A stretch of 64,000 bases of DNA from Rehmannia glutinosa (GCA_016081115.2 CM071930.1:48955335-49019334), one strand, 5' to 3'. Shown: positions 1 through 11,527, numbered from the stretch's first letter. Notes: generated by a model from the letters alone, not told the origin. Made by a program: numbers and translations.

Positions 1-1034
1 AATGGGAAGCACTACACCGTGTCGAACTACGAAAAGGTGAAACAACAATTCATACGAGGAAACAAAGAATTCCAAGAAGCGCAAGCCAACGACGCAAAGT
101 GACTTTCAAAAATAAGCTATCTCTTCAACGGGCAAATTTTTGAAAGTTCACTATAAAAAGGCCGAGGAGTTTGTTTGAGAAAATGATGTATGAATGACAC
201 ACACGTGAAGATATACAAGCTTATCAAAAGCGAAATATTCTCAATCCTCAAGCCTACATCTCAAGTACATCAATCCAACACTTTTTGTGAAGGAAAGAGA
301 ACTTCAATTAGTTGAAGAGGAAAAATCGAAACAAGGGTCTACATTCGGGAAGGATTGTAGAAAGGTTCAAGGGTGAACCAAGTCTTAAGTTCTTGGAGGG
401 CTTCGTGATCAAATCCAAAAGTGCTTAAGCAAGTGAGTTTGAGTAGCAAAAAATGCCTGTGAAGAAGCGAGTCGTACGAGAAGCCGGTGAGTGATCAAGG
501 CGTCTCGACCGAGTCCCAAAGGATCAAGTCGGAAATTTGTTGTGATCAAGACTTGTATCGGGTATTACCACTCAGAACCGATCATTACTTAGTGGATTCC
601 TCCGGGAGTTGGAGAAGAGAGGAGTAGAAGAATTACCCCATCTTGAACCTCTATAAAAACTTTCTTGTGTCATTTACATTTCAAACATTTAAATTTCGCA
701 CTTTTAATTGCTCATATCTGTTTGATAAATTTGCTATCCATTTGATAATTTATAAGTACTAAATCAAGTTGTAAAAACTTGCTTAATCAAACTTAAGGGT
801 GTTAAGTCTTCCGTGAAAAAACAAAACGTGATTGAGTCAATTTATAGCCAATGAGTTACTCTATTAATTACTGGTTTGAGTTGTTGAGAGATTAACTCTC
901 TTGAGTGACTAAATTGTCCATCAAGGACATGAACGGTGTGTAGAACTCAGAGATTTAAAAGGCCTAAATCGAAAATTTGGTAAGGTTTATTCACCCCCCT
1001 TCTAAACCTTACACTTACACCCTTGGGACCTACA
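1..1034 (+). repeat. 3' portion of the 5' LTR of Sirevirus element A
   Basis: The window opens inside this LTR. It aligns along its length with the LTRs of element B (for example the stretches at 32671-33756 and 45339-46360) and ends in the same gggacctaca terminus, directly before a primer-binding site. A TATA box (ctataaaaag) lies at 151-160. Relative to B it shows many short differences at CAG/CTG positions. The LTR start lies to the left of the window. Confidence 0.85.
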
Positions 1035-1036
1035 AG

Positions 1037-1048
1037 TGGTATCAAGCG
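1037..1048 (+). promoter_or_regulatory. Primer-binding site of element A (initiator Met tRNA, mutated)
   Basis: The sequence tggtatcaagcg lies 2 nt after the LTR end and corresponds to the plant copia consensus TGGTATCAGAGC, with one base lost. Element B has the intact form at 33759-33770. Confidence 0.75.
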
Positions 1049-1159
1049 GTTGGTTCATTGAACCCTCCGCAGTTCTTGAACTAGATCTCCAAACTTTTCA
1101 AAAGTCCGCTTTAGTACTTAAACTTTCAAAACTCTTTTCTATCATTAAAAGTTATTATC

Positions 1160-3380
1160 ATGGAAGCAAATCTAACACGCATTCCTATGTTCACTATTGA
1201 AGAATTTGATGATTGGAAAATTCGTATTTGGGCTCATCTATCGGCATTACATGATGAGATGTGGATAGTGATAGAAGATGGGCCTCTCGCAAATATTAAA
1301 GGTGAACACAAATTTTGTATGCGAAGAGTTGCGGTGAAGGAGAAGAAGAAAAGAAAGTCATGGTTGAAAAACCAAGAACCGAGTGGACAAATGATGTGAA
1401 AAAAGATACAACCTGGACAATGTAGCCAAGGACATTCTTTACAAAACCTTGGACAAAGCCATGTTCAATAAAGTGAAATCTTGCAAAACCGCTAAGGAAA
1501 TGGGACAAACCGACATTGATTTGTGAAGGCTCGTGAGCAAATCAAAGAAAACAAACTATCGGTATGTACAAAAATTTGAGAACTTTAAAATGATCTCGGG
1601 AGAAAACCTGGATCAACCGGATGCTCGGTTTACGTAAATCACAAATGAGCAGTCTACACTTGGAAAGGAATATACACGAAGAAATGTGTATGAAGATCCT
1701 AAAAAGTCTTCCAGTTGAATGGGAAATGAAGGTCATGGCATTGAGACACTCCATGGACCTATCAAAGACATCCAATCATGAGTTATTCTCGGACCTCAAA
1801 GCCTACGAGTTTGAGCCGAGAAGGAAAGACCGAGGAAGACAATTTGTACCCAAAAAATTTGCTCTAATCGTCAAAGATGGAAAGAGAGCGAGGTCAAAGA
1901 GGCAATTGACCCGGAAGAAATAGCCACGATGGTTAAAAGATTTAACAAGTTCTTTAACAAGAACTACAAGAGAGGAAAGGGTGAATCCTCCGAAGACACT
2001 CGGCTCCCTCCAAATCAAGGGATGATAGGCCAACCAAGAGAACAAATCATCAACATGTTGAGTATCAAAGGGTTGACAACTCAAGAATAGAAAGAGCCGA
2101 TCAAAAATTTGAATATCTATGTTGGAATTGTAGACAACCAGGTCACTATGCCATTGACTTGCTCATATCCATGTAGTCAACAAGACGAGAAAACGAAGAA
2201 GAAAGAAAGGTCTTGAGAGAAAGAAGACAAGAGAAGAAAAAGGCAATGATGGGGAGAGAGATCTGCCGAGAGACCCAAGTCAAGAGAGGTGACTCGAGAG
2301 AGCGTGAAGCCGACTACTCAAGTGACTCGAAGAAGCCTTGATCCGCTTAATGGCCAAAAACAAGATCAAGAAGATGAGGTACAATCTAACTCAACAAACA
2401 CTAGTGAAAGTGACGTGACACACACACTTCATCACCCACCGATCTTTATGATTCATTAGGCAAAATGATGAAAGATTTTGAGCACATTAAAACCTCACAC
2501 ACACTATTGAATGAGGAAAACAACCTACTCAAAAGTCAAAACTCAAGTGACTAAGGAGCCGAGCACTCTAAGTTGATGAGAATAAAAGTTTAAAGTGAAA
2601 ATGCTAAATTAATAGCAGAAATTCTTTTGCTATAGAAAAGAGGGAGAATGACCTCAAAAATGTTATTGCCTCATTCACTAAGGCATCTAAATCATTGGAT
2701 GATCTTATTATGAGTCAAAGAGAATGTGGAGACAAAAGCTTAGGATTTAATTCCTTTGTGCCATGTCAAACCTCTGAGTAATTTTGGAAAAAGGATCTTC
2801 AAGTCATGAAGAGTCCGAAAAATCCAAAACTCTAAATGTTGCACACACTTTCAATCCAAAGCACAATACTAAGCAAACTGGCCTTGGTTACAAAGGAAAA
2901 AAAACGACCGAGTTGAGAGTTTGAAAGGGCCGGTGAGAAGAGATTAGGAGTCCTCAAAGACTCAAAAAGAAAAATACTGTAAAGAAGAAGGAGAGCTACC
3001 AAAAATTTAAAACTCATAAAAGAAATACATATGATGGAAATGGTAGAAAATATCCAAGCCAAGCCGATTGGAACAATGTAAACTATCAGATGGCAAAGGC
3101 CTAGAACTCAAGCAAAGGCCATTCCAAAAGCACAAGAGCTTTCATCAAAGCACACATATGCACCTAGGCACTACACTCAAAAACACCACAATTACCCAAG
3201 AAAGGCAATTGCTAAAACACATATATTGCATACGAGACAAAAAGAGACAGTTTGTATGAACCTAGAATCCCCAAGCAATTTGCCAGGATTAATTATGATT
3301 ATGGCATCGATAGATGGCAACCTCTTAGAGTCAAATCATGTGGCTATAAGTTGGTTGGATCATCTTATAATTCTTTGACA
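1160..3380 (+). pseudogene. Sirevirus A gag remnant
   Basis: Nucleocapsid/capsid polyprotein of a Ty1/copia Sirevirus. The start ATG at 1160 opens MEANLTRIPMFTIEEFDDW, the same opening as the gag of element B (33884) and close to that of element C (minus strand, 52462). Further blocks match the other two copies: the DLSKTSNHELFSDLKAYEFE block around 1755-1815, and a CCHC zinc knuckle near 2121-2162 (CWNCRQPGHYAID, with its last cysteine lost). Next comes a hydrophilic coiled-coil-like stretch (2460-2780), then a Lys/Gln-rich tail ending near 3300. Several frameshifts and stops break it, so no functional product is expected. It continues into the pol remnant that follows. Confidence 0.8.
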
Positions 3381-3424
3381 AGAATGGGTACCTAAAACCT
3401 AATTTCCTTGTTTGCGGGTTCAAG

Positions 3425-3985
3425 GAACAATGAGTGCCAAGGAACCTGGTACATGGATAGTGGTCATTCGGACATATGACAGAAATAAGAGAAATGTCAA
3501 AATTCAAGGAAGTCAAAGGAGCAAAAGTCATATTTGGAGGAAATGAAGCTCCTGGTGAAATAAGAGGCATTGGATCCATCAAAAGGAATGGTTTAGAAAT
3601 CACGGATGTTGCATATGTTGAAGGACTAAACTTCAATTTACTAAGCATCATCAACTCGTGACAAGGGCTACAATGTTGGATTCAACATGGGAATATGCCA
3701 AATCAAGGATATTGAATCAAATGAAGTTGTTTTGCAAGGAAATAGAGAAGAATATGTATGTAGTGGATTGGTCAACCGCAACACCCAAAGACTTTGTCTA
3801 CTAGCAAAAGCACAAATTGAATCAAGTTAGGTTGGGCACAAAAAGTTGAGTCACCTGAATTTCAAAACAATTAACAAGCTAGCAAGAAGTCACGGTAGAA
3901 GGACTTCGAGTATACAAGAAGGAGAGTATATGTGATTGTCGTCGGAAGGAAAACAAATCAAGTCGTCTTTCAAAGAACGGTCTAA
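3425..3985 (+). pseudogene. Sirevirus A protease and GAG-pre-integrase remnant, truncated
   Basis: Beginning of copia pol. An aspartic-protease active-site relic reads TWYMDSG near 3449-3469 and is followed by a frameshift. A GAG-pre-integrase segment with the SHLNFKTINKLA block lies near 3847-3882. The similarity to element B (36255-36800) stops abruptly at about 3985, inside the integrase zinc-finger region, where an unrelated repeat starts. Reverse transcriptase, RNase H and the 3' LTR are absent from this window. The missing part was either lost or displaced by the neighbouring repeat. Confidence 0.75.
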
Positions 3986-4878
3986 CGTTAGATGGATCCA
4001 ACCTAATGGATCTACCCGACGCACGGACCCATCAACCCAGTGGAATATTAATATTTTTTAGAGGACCTACTAATAACTTTTCAGTGGGACTACTAATACT
4101 TTTACCGAAAACCTTTAGGAAAAAACTATTAAGGAAACTATTAAGGCGGCGATTGGATATGAAATGGATTCCATTTTTGTTCCGCTGGAGAATTTTTTTT
4201 TACCAACACATACGATTGTTTATGAAAATTTTCAGAAAATATACTATTCTCTCACTTTCATTTTTTCTAATTTTTTCTATCATCAATCACATCTACACAT
4301 TTTTTCACAAAAAAACTAATCATTATTACACATTCTCCCACAAACTTCACTATTCACTCACTCACACATTTCTAACTACCAATCATATTCAATCATTATT
4401 TTACTATTTTTAAATCAAATAACTTTCATCATTACTTTTTCATCTCACATCCAATCACACTCTCAAAATACATCTTTTTTCTTCTAAATTTATTTTTTAC
4501 CACTATTCTCTAGCAAAATGAAAATTTTCAAAATGAAAGTATATCCAATCACGCTTTAATACGTTTCATGGGGAGTACTAATACTTTTGACAAAAAGAAC
4601 TAATACTTTGTAGGGTTATTAAATATTTTTAAGTGAACTACGTAATAATACTTTTCAGATGGACTACTAATACTTTTCAGATGAAAACCTAATATTTTTC
4701 AGCACTCTCGTGATATTATATCACTGTCTAATATTATAAAAACTAATAGTACTTTCAATTGAACTACATATTAATACTTTTCTGAGGGACTGTTAATACT
4801 TTTCAGATGGACTAATAATTCCGTCACTACTAATAAAATAAAAACATCACCGGTCGATTTTTGGGATCCTTCTAACGG
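3986..4878. repeat. Repeat with imperfect terminal inverted repeats and a 'ctactaatacttttcag' motif
   Basis: The left end (cgttagatggatccaa) and the right end (ttgggatccttctaacg) are imperfect inverted copies. Inside, variants of (gg)actactaatacttttcag recur at about 4067-4100, 4570-4600, 4640-4710 and 4760-4815. It starts exactly where element A stops. A separate MITE is nested at 4145-4555. No transposase coding is visible. Class is unknown. Confidence 0.4.
4145..4555. mobile_element. MITE with gcgattggatat terminal inverted repeats
   Basis: The ends ggcggcgattggatat (from 4145) and atatccaatcacgc (to 4554) are inverted copies, and both are flanked by ttaa (4141-4144 and 4556-4559). The TTAA/TAA-type target site suggests a PIF/Harbinger-like MITE; that class call is inference. 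The interior is AT-rich without coding capacity. Confidence 0.5.
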
Positions 4879-5454
4879 ATTTTGGCCCGATAGATAGTCT
4901 GACATGATTTTTTGTCTAGTAAGTATGGTTGGGTATTCGAAAGTGTAAGAGATTGGTATTCGAAAGTGTAAGAGAGAAAGAAAAAAAATGAGTAATTTTG
5001 GAGAGAAGGTGAGATTTTTCACTGAATTAAAGATGAAAATTTGGAAAAAATTGACACGCAATCCCAACCTAACCTTTTCTCCTCTTCTCACCTAGACTTC
5101 ATGGAATAAAAAGTTTTAACTCTGATTTCAAAGAGATTTTTGGTAAGAATTGAGATGAGTAATTTGATACTGGAATCATCAGAGTTCTTTCTAACTTGAC
5201 TTTCATTTGTATCAGTTTTCTCATTCCCTGTCTTTTTCCTCTCTTTCTTCCCTCATCGTTCATGGGATGTGATTTTCAATGTTTTTAATCTTCATTTATG
5301 AATAAGTTGTCTACAATTTGTGGTTTTTGTTTGTCTCCAATAAGTGGTTTTTGTTTCAGCATGTAGGCTTTTGTTCAGACGATTCAGATGAATCATTATA
5401 CAATGATTTGTGATAGAAGCAAAACCAATTTTATTCGTTGAGATTTTTTAATTC
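4879..5454. other. AT-rich intergenic DNA, nothing recognised
   Basis: No convincing coding sequence or repeat structure. A short direct repeat (gtattcgaaagtgtaagaga) occurs twice near 4931-4975. Confidence 0.5.
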
Positions 5455-6025
5455 CAAAGAGGGGTCGGTTTGGGTTCCGGTTCGGTTCCTCAGCTTTTGG
5501 AACCAGCCGATTCGATTCGATTTGGAACACGGTTCCTCAACGATTCTGGTTCCGGTTAAAACTGGAACCATTTGTTTATCTTTTGATAATTTTTGATTTT
5601 TTTTTAAATTGTTTATCAATTTTGATTACAAAAAAAAAACCTGAAAAGAAAGAAAAAAATTTGTACTTAATATTCAATTGAGTTTTGTATTTAATATTAA
5701 TAATAATATTAAACTGTCTATATACACTATTAGAGCATAAGGGATCAAAGCTCATGTAGTTTGCTTATGACATTTGGTTAATTCGTGTCTCATGTGGTTA
5801 CGAATATAAAACATCATAATAAATATATACCATTTTTATAGCATATTTTTCCAAATAAAAATAAAAAAATATTAGTTTTAACCTTGAAACTGCCGGTTCC
5901 ACCACGGTTCCACAGACAGTTCTAGCCGACGGTTCCACAGTTTTTGAGACCAAGGAACTGAATTTGGAACCGGTCTGCACTATTTTGGTTCCGGTCTGGA
6001 ACCCGATTTTGGTTCCATTTTAGTT
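5455..6025. repeat. GGTTCC-rich imperfect inverted repeat, hAT-MITE-like
   Basis: Both flanks are dense in ggttccgg/ggaaccg motifs (5461-5570 and 5890-6015) in opposing orientation around an AT-rich centre, the style of subterminal repeats in non-autonomous hAT elements. Exact ends and a target duplication were not found. Confidence 0.35.
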
Positions 6026-6248
6026 AGATTGTCTAGGTTTAAAAATTTATTTTACACCTGTATAAGCTTATGATCCATAGCCTTGCAACTGTTTCTTAGT
6101 TGATGTTGTAATTTGCAAGTTTCTTCTAATAAACGAAGTTCATTTTGATGCTAAAAATAATATATTTGTACTTTCGAAACAAACGTTTTGATATACATAT
6201 TATATGTATCATGTTTAATATTTGATAAACAATGCGTTACCAATTAGT
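6026..6248. other. AT-rich spacer, nothing recognised
   Basis: Low-complexity AT-rich DNA between the GGTTCC repeat and the first TA microsatellite. No gene seen. Confidence 0.4.
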
Positions 6249-6272
6249 TATATATATATATATATATATATA
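6249..6272. repeat. (TA)n microsatellite
   Basis: Uninterrupted ta dinucleotides abutting the left end of the first TIR element. Confidence 0.9.
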
Positions 6273-7302
6273 GGGGATGGTTCAAATGGGACACCCCCCT
6301 TATATGAGATGGTGGGGATTCATCCAAACCGTTGATATTTTCCAATTGAGAGTCCAGATTTAATGACCGAAAATTAGATTAATAATCAATAATTAAAATT
6401 ACTAGGGGTATAATAGACTATTTAAATCTTAAGATTGTAACTCTAAAATCCCGGTTCTAAAATTTTGGGGGATGATATGCACAAATCGTGCAACAAAAAT
6501 CGTGTATATGTAGTTAAATCACTATTTTTTTGTATATTTAGTTCAAAATCCCGTATCTTTATTTTAATATTATGTATAATTTAAAATGTTTAATCGTATA
6601 CATATCAAATTTTATTAAGTGTATATTTAGTTCAAGAATACCGCGTATTTACTTTAATAGTACTATATAATTTAAATATTTTCTTCGTATGTATATCAAA
6701 TTTAACTACAGTGTATGTTTAGTTCAAAAATATTGTGGCTTTACTCTAATAGTACTGTGTAATTTAAAATGGCTTACTCTATGCACGCCAAATTTAATAG
6801 AATTAAATAACCAACCACCAAGTCAAACGTTCCTAAATTATAGGAAGTGATAACTACAAAATAATGGCAACAAAATCTTACTAAATTAAACCCAATAGAA
6901 CCCAAAAAAATGGCGGATAATACCGAAAATTTCGAACCCATGTAGTCAACGTTTCCTAAATTGTAGGATGCAATTCAATACACAGTGAAATAAATATATA
7001 TTACAGTGAAATTTTGATTTTTATACAGTGAACATGCCCTAACCGCACAGTAATATTAAAGTGAATAAGCAGTATTATTTGGAAGGATTAAACACGTTCT
7101 TATCGACTTAGTATGTATATTGTATATCATCTTAAATTATTTGGAAGGATTAAACACGTTCTTATTTTTTTATATAAAATAAATTCACTTCAATACACAG
7201 TGAAATAAATATATAGTACAGTGAAATTTCGACATTTATACAATACAACGCTCTTAACCACGGAGTAATGTTAAAGTGAATAAACAATATTATTTGGAAT
7301 AT

Positions 7303-7474
7303 TATACACGCAGTAAAACTGCACTAATTATACGACATTCTATTACTAATTACACAGTAAAACTGCACTAATTATACATCATTGTAATAATATGCACGCA
7401 GTAAAACTGCACTAATTATACAACATTCTAATACTATATACGCAGTAAAACTGCACTAATTATACAACATTCAC
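7303..7474. repeat. Four tandem copies of a ~40-46 bp unit
   Basis: The unit 'cgcagtaaaactgcactaat' followed by tatacaacattc and a short AT spacer occurs four times in a row (starting near 7310, 7355, 7397 and 7441). Each unit contains a small palindrome, cagtaaaactg. Confidence 0.8.
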
Positions 7475-8029
7475 AAATTCTTAACAACACGATCGCCCTT
7501 CTCATTTTCTTAGATCGAGCATTTGCTTCCCCCCACTACTCGTATTCACCAATATTAAGTCCTTTTTTTTTTTGTCCTCTAGCCATCTTCACAAATTAGC
7601 AAATCGCAATTAAGAAGACAAAGAAAATATCATCATAATACAGTAAAATTATTCTAACACTACACAAACATTTGATGACAAATACATTAAAATGTATTAT
7701 ACAACTACAATTGAAGTTAAACTATGTTGAAGACATACAAAAAAATGTACTACAGTAAAACATCAAAATTGTATTAAATAACCACTAAAACTCAACTAAG
7801 AATACAGTAGAATAACATCCAGAAAAGTCGAAGTTGAAAATACAAACCCAACCATGAAATTACTAGAAATCGAAATCTCCAGAAAAATCAAAGATAACTA
7901 AACTCTATAACAATAAATCCCCAACAATTAAAAGATAAAAACCCTAGAAACTACACAAACTACTTCTAAAAATTTCAAGATTTGGGTAAAAATTACATAC
8001 CAAGAAATTAAACAAAATGTGCGGAACTT

Positions 8030-8390
8030 AAATGCCCGCCATGATAACCCACCGCCCGGTGTTACACCATCGCCATCGTCTTAATTGCCCAGGTCCAAAA
8101 ATTAATAAAAAAATAAAATTCGAGCAAGGCAATATCGGACCGTCGCGAAGTCGAACGATGGAGGAGAAGATGGTACGATGGCGGATTTGTTATTTTGCAG
8201 GCCTGCGTCACCGTCATCTTCAACGTCGTGATGGTCTTCTTCATGGCGGGTCTCGCAGTGGAGGATGGCGGTGGCTCCGACGATTTTGGTGCAACGGACG
8301 GTGGTGTCTGTGCGTAATATGCAGCGGCGAGAAGATGGAGTGTTTGAAGGTGAGAAAAAATGGTGAGAAAAATGTTTGAAGGAGGAGAAG
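8030..8390. other. GC-rich segment inside TIR element 1, possible captured fragment
   Basis: Base composition rises sharply relative to the surrounding AT-rich element. An open frame of 115 codons runs on the plus strand (8032-8379) and is rich in Arg, Trp and Gly; the opposite strand has a shorter one. I recognise no domain in either frame. It could be a fragment of a host gene acquired by the element, as Pack-MULEs do, or a compositional accident. Confidence 0.3.
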
Positions 8391-8680
8391 TAACGTTTGT
8401 GATTTTTTGGGTTTGATTTGGTAAGATTTGAAGCCCCTTAAACTCGGGAACCGAAAAAGAAAAATTAAAACTTACCTTCTACACTCAAATAAAAAGACAG
8501 ATTTGCCCCTAATTAAACATCCGAAAATAATATAAATTACCTATTTGCCCCCCCCAAAAATCCTGCATTAACTACTTGCCTAAAATAAAGGGATTAATCT
8601 GAGCCATACAAAATATCAATCAAATGGCTTGGATAAATCCCCACCGTCTCAAATAAGGGGGGTGTCCCATTTGAACCAAT

Positions 8681-8681
<1 letters not shown>

Positions 8682-8759
<78 letters not shown>
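8682..8759. repeat. (CT)n(TA)n microsatellite
   Basis: About eleven ct units run straight into about twenty-eight ta units between TIR elements 1 and 2. Confidence 0.95.
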
Positions 8760-8762
<3 letters not shown>

Positions 8763-10069
8763 GTGGGTTCTTGTGAGACCATTTATTGGGGTAAGACCGT
8801 GAGACCTAATCTGAACCGTTATAATTAATCATTGGATGGATAAGATTGAAACATTAGATATTGTTGCATTATTTAGCATCATTTTCGGATGGGGGCATTT
8901 AGGAGAAATCACAAAAAAACGTCCAACTAGAAAATAGGAGTTACCATATCTATTTCCTTTAATTTAGGGATGCAGTCAATTATAATAACATCCAAAATCC
9001 TCTAATCTCTAGCAAAAAAAAAAAAATGCCATATCTGTTTCCTTTAATTTAGGGATGCAATCATTATCGGATGGGGGCATTCAATGTATATTTAGTATAA
9101 GTATGACGCATGTATAGATTGTAAAAAAGGTATTAAGTTTTTTTTGTTGCACCTTAAATGCAATAATTATGTATTTTTTTCTTGGAATTTACATGCATAG
9201 ATATATAAAAAATGATGTATAATTAGATTTTTTATCTTGATTTAACGTTTAAAACTGGTTTTATGCATCCTTGCCCTGTGTTAAGAATTTAATTATATGT
9301 TAACACGTCCTATGTATATTTAGTCTAATAATGAGCATATATAGGTTTTAAAAAAATATTGATTATTTTTTGCTGCACCTTAAATGCAAAACTTAATAGG
9401 TTTTTCCTTACAATTTACATGCGTAGTTAGATAAATTATAATGTATATTTCGCCTCATTTCTTGATTTAACGTTAAAAACTGATTTTATGCATCCTTCAA
9501 AAAGTGTTGGAAGATTAATTATAGATTATGAAAAAAGATTAATCGTTCTTTGCACGTCGAATGCATATTTAGTAAAAGTATAATGCATATATATGTTATG
9601 AAAAAAATATTAATCGTTCTTTGCAACACATTAAATGGAATAGTTATATGTTTTTCTTCCTTGCAATTTACATGCATAGTTAGATACTTATGATGTATAT
9701 TTAGCATACGTTCTTTGCTTTAAAAGTTAAAACCGGTTTTGTGCAACGTCGAACAGTTTTGAAAAATTAATTGTTATAATTTTATAATGATTGTATCAAA
9801 TTTAAGTATGCTAAATCATTCCCAAAAAAAATCTCGATGTTCAAGATGCATGCAAATCTCGTTTTGGGCGATAATAAAGGTCAAATCTATCCACAATTAA
9901 CACAACAGGCGTCCTTATGTGTAATTACATATATATCATTTTGATAGTTTTTACACATTAAATATACATTAAAAATTGAATTAATCTACACCATTCAAAA
10001 AATGTAATGGATGTATCAGATTAGGTCTCATGGTCTCACCCCAGGATATTGGTCTCATTTGAACCAAAT

Positions 10070-10071
<2 letters not shown>
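8760..10071. mobile_element. TIR element 2 flanked by TA tracts (non-autonomous)
   Basis: The left end (ggttcttgtgagaccatt, ggggtaagaccgtgagacct) and the right end (aggtctcatggtctcacccc, ggtctcatttgaacc) are inverted copies over about 50 bp. The interior is AT-rich, with diverged repeats of a unit containing 'atgcatatttagtataagta' and 'caatttacatgcatag' (9080-9720). No coding capacity seen. Its TIRs resemble those of elements 1 and 3 in starting with ggttc and carrying a gagacc-like core. Confidence 0.65.

Positions 10072-10103
<32 letters not shown>
10072..10103. repeat. (TA)n microsatellite
   Basis: TA dinucleotides between TIR elements 2 and 3. Confidence 0.9.
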
Positions 10104-10107
<4 letters not shown>

Positions 10108-11336
10108 GGATCCAATGGGTTCTTCCATTTGGAGTGAGTCCATAGGACCCAATCCTAACCATAGATTAACATTTTTGGGTGGTCTAGATTTTTTGGGGGG
10201 TCTTATATTTATTTTTTTATTTCAACAACTAAGAAAGATAGAGTGGTCATTTTACAATAGAAACCATTATTGAGATTTGATGAGATCTAAATCACGTTCA
10301 ATTTCCTTCCCCCTTTCACGCGATACGTGCTTTCAGTTTTTGAGTAACCCATATCCCTCATATTTACGTTTTTTCTCCAGCGTATTATGTTGTTAACTGT
10401 TTATGTAATATAATCATATTGCATGTGTAGTATAACAATATTGCATGTGTAATTTAATCATATTTGTGCTGCATATGTAGTGTATATTTATTACTTATGT
10501 AGTATAGAGTTGTTGCTTATTACTTGCTTATGTAGTTAATGTATTTGTGTTGCATATGTAGTGTATATTCGTTGCTTATGTAGTATGGATTTGTTGCTTA
10601 TGACTTGCTTATGTAGTTAATGTATCTGTGGTTCATACGTAGTGTATATTTGTTGCTTATGTAGTATACGTTTGTTGCTTATGTAGTATGGGTTTGTTGC
10701 TTATGACTTGCTTATGTAGTTAATGTATCCGTGCTGCATACATTGTGTATATTCGTTGCTTATGTAGTATAGGCCTATTGCTTATGTAGTATGAGTTTGT
10801 TGCTATGACTTGCTTATATAGTTAATGTATCCGTGCTGCATACGTAGTGTATATCCGTTGCTCATGTAGTATATGCTTGCTGCTTATGTAGTATGAGTTT
10901 GTTGCTTATGACTTGCTTATGTAGTTAATGGTATTTAAAAGTACCATGACACATCTATACAAGCAATAAATTACATCTTCATAAGCAACCTTCAAACTGT
11001 AGCCGAGCTCTAGCAACTATGGCGAATTGTCTGCAACTTTTTTCACACAGTAGTGCATTGCAGAAGAAAGATTTCTCACAGTAGTGCATTGAAAAAGGAG
11101 GAGGATTGTTCACATTGACTTTGCTAAGAGATTTAGAAGGATTGTGTGATCTCAGAATGAGCTGAATCCCATTAATATTGGGCTATGTTGGAGGATGACT
11201 AATTTACCCGTTTGTTTAATTAACAACTTGTAATATGCAATTTAAACTCGTAAATTGCAGCCCTTGAAAAACATAGATATGTGACTATGATTGGTCCTTA
11301 TGGACTCACCCTATGAGGTGATCTCATATAACCCTT

Positions 11337-11338
<2 letters not shown>
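10104..11338. mobile_element. TIR element 3 flanked by TA tracts (non-autonomous)
   Basis: The left end (gggttcttccatttggagtg, agtccataggaccca) and the right end (tggtccttatggactcaccc, gatctcatataaccc) are inverted copies, interrupted by mismatches, over about 50 bp. (TA)n tracts lie on both sides. The middle carries a long minisatellite (see separate entry). No transposase. Confidence 0.6.
10440..10930. repeat. Minisatellite of ~80-105 bp units
   Basis: The unit 'gttgcttatgtagtat' - 'gacttgcttatgtagttaat' - 'gtatccgtgctgcatacgta' - gtgtatat repeats five to six times. Units differ mainly by presence or absence of an extra 'gttgcttatgtagtat' sub-unit. Confidence 0.85.

Positions 11339-11380
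<42 letters not shown>
11339..11380. repeat. (TA)n microsatellite
   Basis: About twenty ta units directly after TIR element 3. Confidence 0.95.
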
Positions 11381-11384
<4 letters not shown>

Positions 11385-11527
11385 ACATGAAATTATATCT
11401 AAATTAATGTTGTTTTGTAAAAACATGAATTATGAATAATTACTATTTTTCTTGAATTTATTTCATATTTATGATTTAAACAATATAATGACATATATAT
11501 AAAATAAGTTTTGCATAATGTACAAAT

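Larger units (their letters stand above)
6273..8681. mobile_element. TIR element 1 flanked by TA tracts (non-autonomous)
   Basis: The left end (ggttcaaatgggacacccc, 6279 onward, then gagatggtggggattcatcc) and the right end (8610-8678) form a long inverted repeat of about 65 bp that includes the shared 'ggggattcatccaa'/'ttggataaatcccc' block. A (TA)n tract lies on the left and (CT)n(TA)n on the right. The interior is AT-rich with repeated cagtgaaataaatata and cagtaaaactgcac motifs and a GC-richer patch near 8030-8390. No transposase is visible, so the element is probably mobilised in trans. Superfamily is uncertain (Mutator-like or Tc1/mariner-like are possible). Confidence 0.65.

Noticed and set aside
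8594..8782. 62-codon open frame encoding an Ile-Tyr repeat
   Set aside because: It is only a translation of the (TA)n microsatellite between two TIR elements. The frame at 10049-10273 is of the same origin.
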